Source of the DNA: Streptococcus sp. 1643
Lineage (GTDB): Bacteria; Bacillota; Bacilli; Lactobacillales; Streptococcaceae
Reading direction: 5' to 3'
Assembly (NCBI RefSeq): GCF_006228325.1
Contig: NZ_CP040231.1
Span: 755,001 to 819,000, forward strand
DNA: 64,000 bases
This document shows positions 61,039 through 64,000 of this stretch, piece after piece. The translations under genes and the position numbers were made by a program. The notes beneath the pieces were generated by a model. It had not been told where the DNA came from, made no database searches, and was given only the letters and a program-made list of their open reading frames with translations. Every line of letters starts with the position of its first letter. The stretch's first letter is position 1.

Positions 61039-61839
61039 TTATGGTCTTAAAAATAGTTTTCTGAAGGTTTCTTCTTTTTCCTTCAAGGTAGAAATGAGAT
61101 TAATATCTAAATGGTGTTCAAATCCAGCTATTCTTCCTTTTGAAGTATACTGATGGAGGTCATAGTCTAAACTGGTATTGGGTGTTGTTTCAAAGTAACC
61201 AGAGTCTGTCCCGTAGGAAGGAATCCAAATAGCAGTAAACTTATCTGTATTGATACTGTGTTCTTGCATGAAGTAAACTCCAATATAGATGCCGATGTTT
61301 TTAGCACCTAAAGATTCCAGTTTAGCACGAAAGGCTTCAACCCCTTCATTCATATCAGACATTGTTTTTTCTTCCACGTCCAACCAATAGTAACTAGGGT
61401 TGTAAGGAGAAGCAGCATTATAGAAAACTTCAGCGGCTTTTTCCATTTCCTCCTTGCTGGGGCTAGCTAGATAGGCATAGACTCCAACTGGGACATTACG
61501 CTTTTGAAATTCTGTAATATGACTTTTATAGGCTTTATCAATACCATTGGCATAAGCGGCATCATTTTTTTCAGTATGTTGAGCCCCATTGTGGACGCGA
61601 ACAATAACACCTGAAATATTTTGAGACAAGGTATCGTAGTTGATTTCCTCAGGTCTTTGCCAACCAGAGACATCAATAATAGGTTTGTCAAGATTATGCA
61701 AGGCCTGATTTTCAACCTGGACTGCATTGGGTTTTGACTTGATAGGATGGTCTTCATAAGTTGGTCTATTGAGGATCAAAATAGCTATAAATATAGTAAA
61801 TAAAGTAAAAATAATAGCTGGATGAATCTTTTTTCTCAT
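61039..61839 (-). CDS. Membrane-anchored GH25 lysozyme-like muramidase
   Basis: A 266-aa glycoside hydrolase family 25 protein. A basic N-terminus and one hydrophobic segment (about 8-24) lack a clear cleavage site and a lipobox, suggesting membrane tethering. The GH25 barrel shows IIDVSGWQ at the first strand and the catalytic YYWLDVEE (Asp/Glu pair). The ending segment DYDLHQYTSKGRIAG is typical. No cell-wall-binding repeats are present. No Shine-Dalgarno is visible before the ATG. Confidence 0.87.
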   Translation of the reverse strand: MRKKIHPAIIFTLFTIFIAILILNRPTYEDHPIKSKPNAVQVENQALHNLDKPIIDVSGWQRPEEINYDTLSQNISGVIVRVHNGAQHTEKNDAAYANGIDKAYKSHITEFQKRNVPVGVYAYLASPSKEEMEKAAEVFYNAASPYNPSYYWLDVEEKTMSDMNEGVEAFRAKLESLGAKNIGIYIGVYFMQEHSINTDKFTAIWIPSYGTDSGYFETTPNTSLDYDLHQYTSKGRIAGFEHHLDINLISTLKEKEETFRKLFLRP

Positions 61840-61954
61840 ATTTAAATAGTTTAACGTAAATAGGTAAAAAAATCAAAGAAAACATCGGAAAAAGTGAATA
61901 TATGGGCGTCTTTTCCCTATTTCTTTGTTTGTTTACTCCTAAGAAACTAAATTA

Positions 61955-61963
61955 TGGTATAAT
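61955..61963 (+). promoter_or_regulatory. Extended -10 promoter of glmU
   Basis: TGG-TATAAT, about 31 nt before the glmU ATG. Confidence 0.78.
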
Positions 61964-61979
61964 ATAAGGGAATTTCTAG

Positions 61980-63374
<1,395 letters not shown>

Positions 63375-63383
63375 GAGTTTGTC

Positions 63384-63929
63384 ATGGAATTTGAAGAAAA
63401 AACGATTAGTCGGAAGGAAATCTATCAAGGTCCTATTTTCAAACTAGTACAAGACCAGGTGGAACTACCAGAAGGAAAGGGGACTGCCCAACGTGACTTG
63501 ATTTTTCACAATGGAGCTGTTTGTGTACTAGCTGTGACAGCCGAAGACAAAATCGTTCTCGTTAAGCAATATCGGAAAGCCATCGAGGCTGTTTCTTATG
63601 AGATTCCCGCAGGAAAACTGGAAACTGGTGAAAATGCAGATCCAATGGCAGCTGCTCTTCGGGAATTGGAAGAAGAGGTTGCCTACACAGCTAAGTTAGA
63701 ACTCTTATACGATTTCTATTCTGCAATTGGTTTTTGCAACGAAAAATTGAAACTCTACCTTGCAAGTGATTTGACTAAGGTAGATAATCCTCGCCCACAA
63801 GATGATGATGAAACCTTGGAAGTTTTAGAAGTAAGCCTAGAGGAAGCCAAGGACCTGATCCAGTCAGGTCATATCTGTGATGCCAAGACCATTATGGCGA
63901 TTCAGTACTGGGAACTACAAAAGAAATAG
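63384..63929 (+). CDS. Nudix hydrolase, ADP-ribose pyrophosphatase-like
   Basis: A 181-aa nudix hydrolase resembling NudF-type ADP-ribose pyrophosphatases: KQYRKAIEAVSYEIPAGKLE precedes the box. The box GKLETGE...RELEEEV is recognisable, but nine residues, not seven, lie between the first Glu and the RE pair. The same spacing appears in streptococcal relatives as I recall them. It is in an operon with glmU and the following gene, 11 nt away. Confidence 0.87.
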   Translation: MEFEEKTISRKEIYQGPIFKLVQDQVELPEGKGTAQRDLIFHNGAVCVLAVTAEDKIVLVKQYRKAIEAVSYEIPAGKLETGENADPMAAALRELEEEVAYTAKLELLYDFYSAIGFCNEKLKLYLASDLTKVDNPRPQDDDETLEVLEVSLEEAKDLIQSGHICDAKTIMAIQYWELQKK

Positions 63930-63940
63930 AGGAGCAACCC

Positions 63941-64000
63941 ATGGGAAAACCTTTATTAACAGACGAAATGATTGAACGTGCCAACCGTGGTGAGAAAATA
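63941..64000 (+). CDS. macP: MacP-like protein, N-terminus only (3'-truncated)
   Basis: Twenty codons are visible (MGKPLLTDEM...), with GAGGAGC before the ATG. In pneumococcus the gene after glmU-nudix is macP, which encodes a membrane-anchored activator of the class A penicillin-binding protein PBP2a, controlled by StkP phosphorylation. The assignment rests on synteny and the short N-terminus alone. Confidence 0.6.
   Translation, partial: MGKPLLTDEMIERANRGEKI

Noticed and set aside
63600..63690. Nudix box with 9 instead of 7 residues between Glu and Arg-Glu as a sign of inactivity
   Set aside because: All catalytic acidic residues are present, and the same spacing appears normal for this streptococcal subfamily.

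Overview
The window is chromosomal DNA of a low-GC Gram-positive coccus, almost certainly a mitis-group Streptococcus (S. mitis/oralis/infantis-like, not S. pneumoniae itself). The evidence is gene content and order: dnaG-rpoD-sufT-like gene, cpoA plus its partner glycolipid synthase, argR-pepX-dnaE-pfkA-pyk, an F-ATPase operon with subunit c before subunit a, and glmU-nudix-macP-like. TG-extended -10 promoters of the TGGTATAAT type are also frequent. I saw no rRNA, tRNA, CRISPR, insertion sequence, prophage or BOX/RUP repeat. Most of the window is housekeeping.

Layout. 1-3.7 kb: 3' part of ftsW, then ppc. 3.7-6.8 kb: a T-box leader controlling a TrpXYZ-type ABC transporter. 7-10.2 kb: dnaG, rpoD and a SufT-like gene. 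10.3-14.6 kb: two lipid glycosyltransferases (cpoA and the monoglucosyl-DAG synthase), two very small membrane proteins, obgE and a 54-aa orphan. 14.7-18 kb, minus strand: argR, a decayed duplicate of the pepX tail, and intact pepX. 18.4-24.1 kb: dnaE, pfkA, pyk. 24.3-28.3 kb: murA, a GNAT acetyltransferase, a YtoI-like HTH/DRTGG/CBS/hotdog protein, and map. 28.4-32.1 kb: ccdA and a thioredoxin lipoprotein, pbp3 (minus), and an AI-2E family membrane protein. 32.4-35.9 kb: tuf, ylxM, a 71-aa unknown, ffh. 35.9-40.5 kb, minus: a four-gene Bce/Mbr-type antibiotic-sensing module (ATPase, permease, response regulator, kinase). 40.7-44.9 kb: guaA (minus), a GntR/UTRA regulator, a U32 protein (TrhP-like) and a CHY zinc-finger protein. 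45.1-51.4 kb: atpEBFHAGDC. 51.5-57.3 kb: a lactonase-family beta-propeller (minus), a second AI-2E protein, a TPR protein and a polar amino-acid ABC transporter. 57.4-61.8 kb, minus: lysS, a histidine phosphatase, ybaK, a DUF368/PopT-type protein and an anchored GH25 lysozyme. 62-64 kb: glmU, a nudix hydrolase and the start of a macP-like gene.

Cell-envelope functions recur: septal PG polymerase FtsW, MurA, PBP3, GlmU, PopT, the GH25 enzyme, the MacP-like protein and the glycolipid synthases that make the lipoteichoic-acid anchor.

The observations most worth a second look are: (i) a T-box whose best-fitting specifier reads TGT (Cys) rather than the TGG expected for a tryptophan transporter; (ii) at least three genes (cpoA, ylxM, pbp3) whose -10 box lies 7-9 nt from the start codon with no Shine-Dalgarno, implying leaderless mRNAs; (iii) a decayed tandem copy of the last ~180 codons of pepX; (iv) a perfect inverted repeat at the promoter of the Bce/Mbr module.
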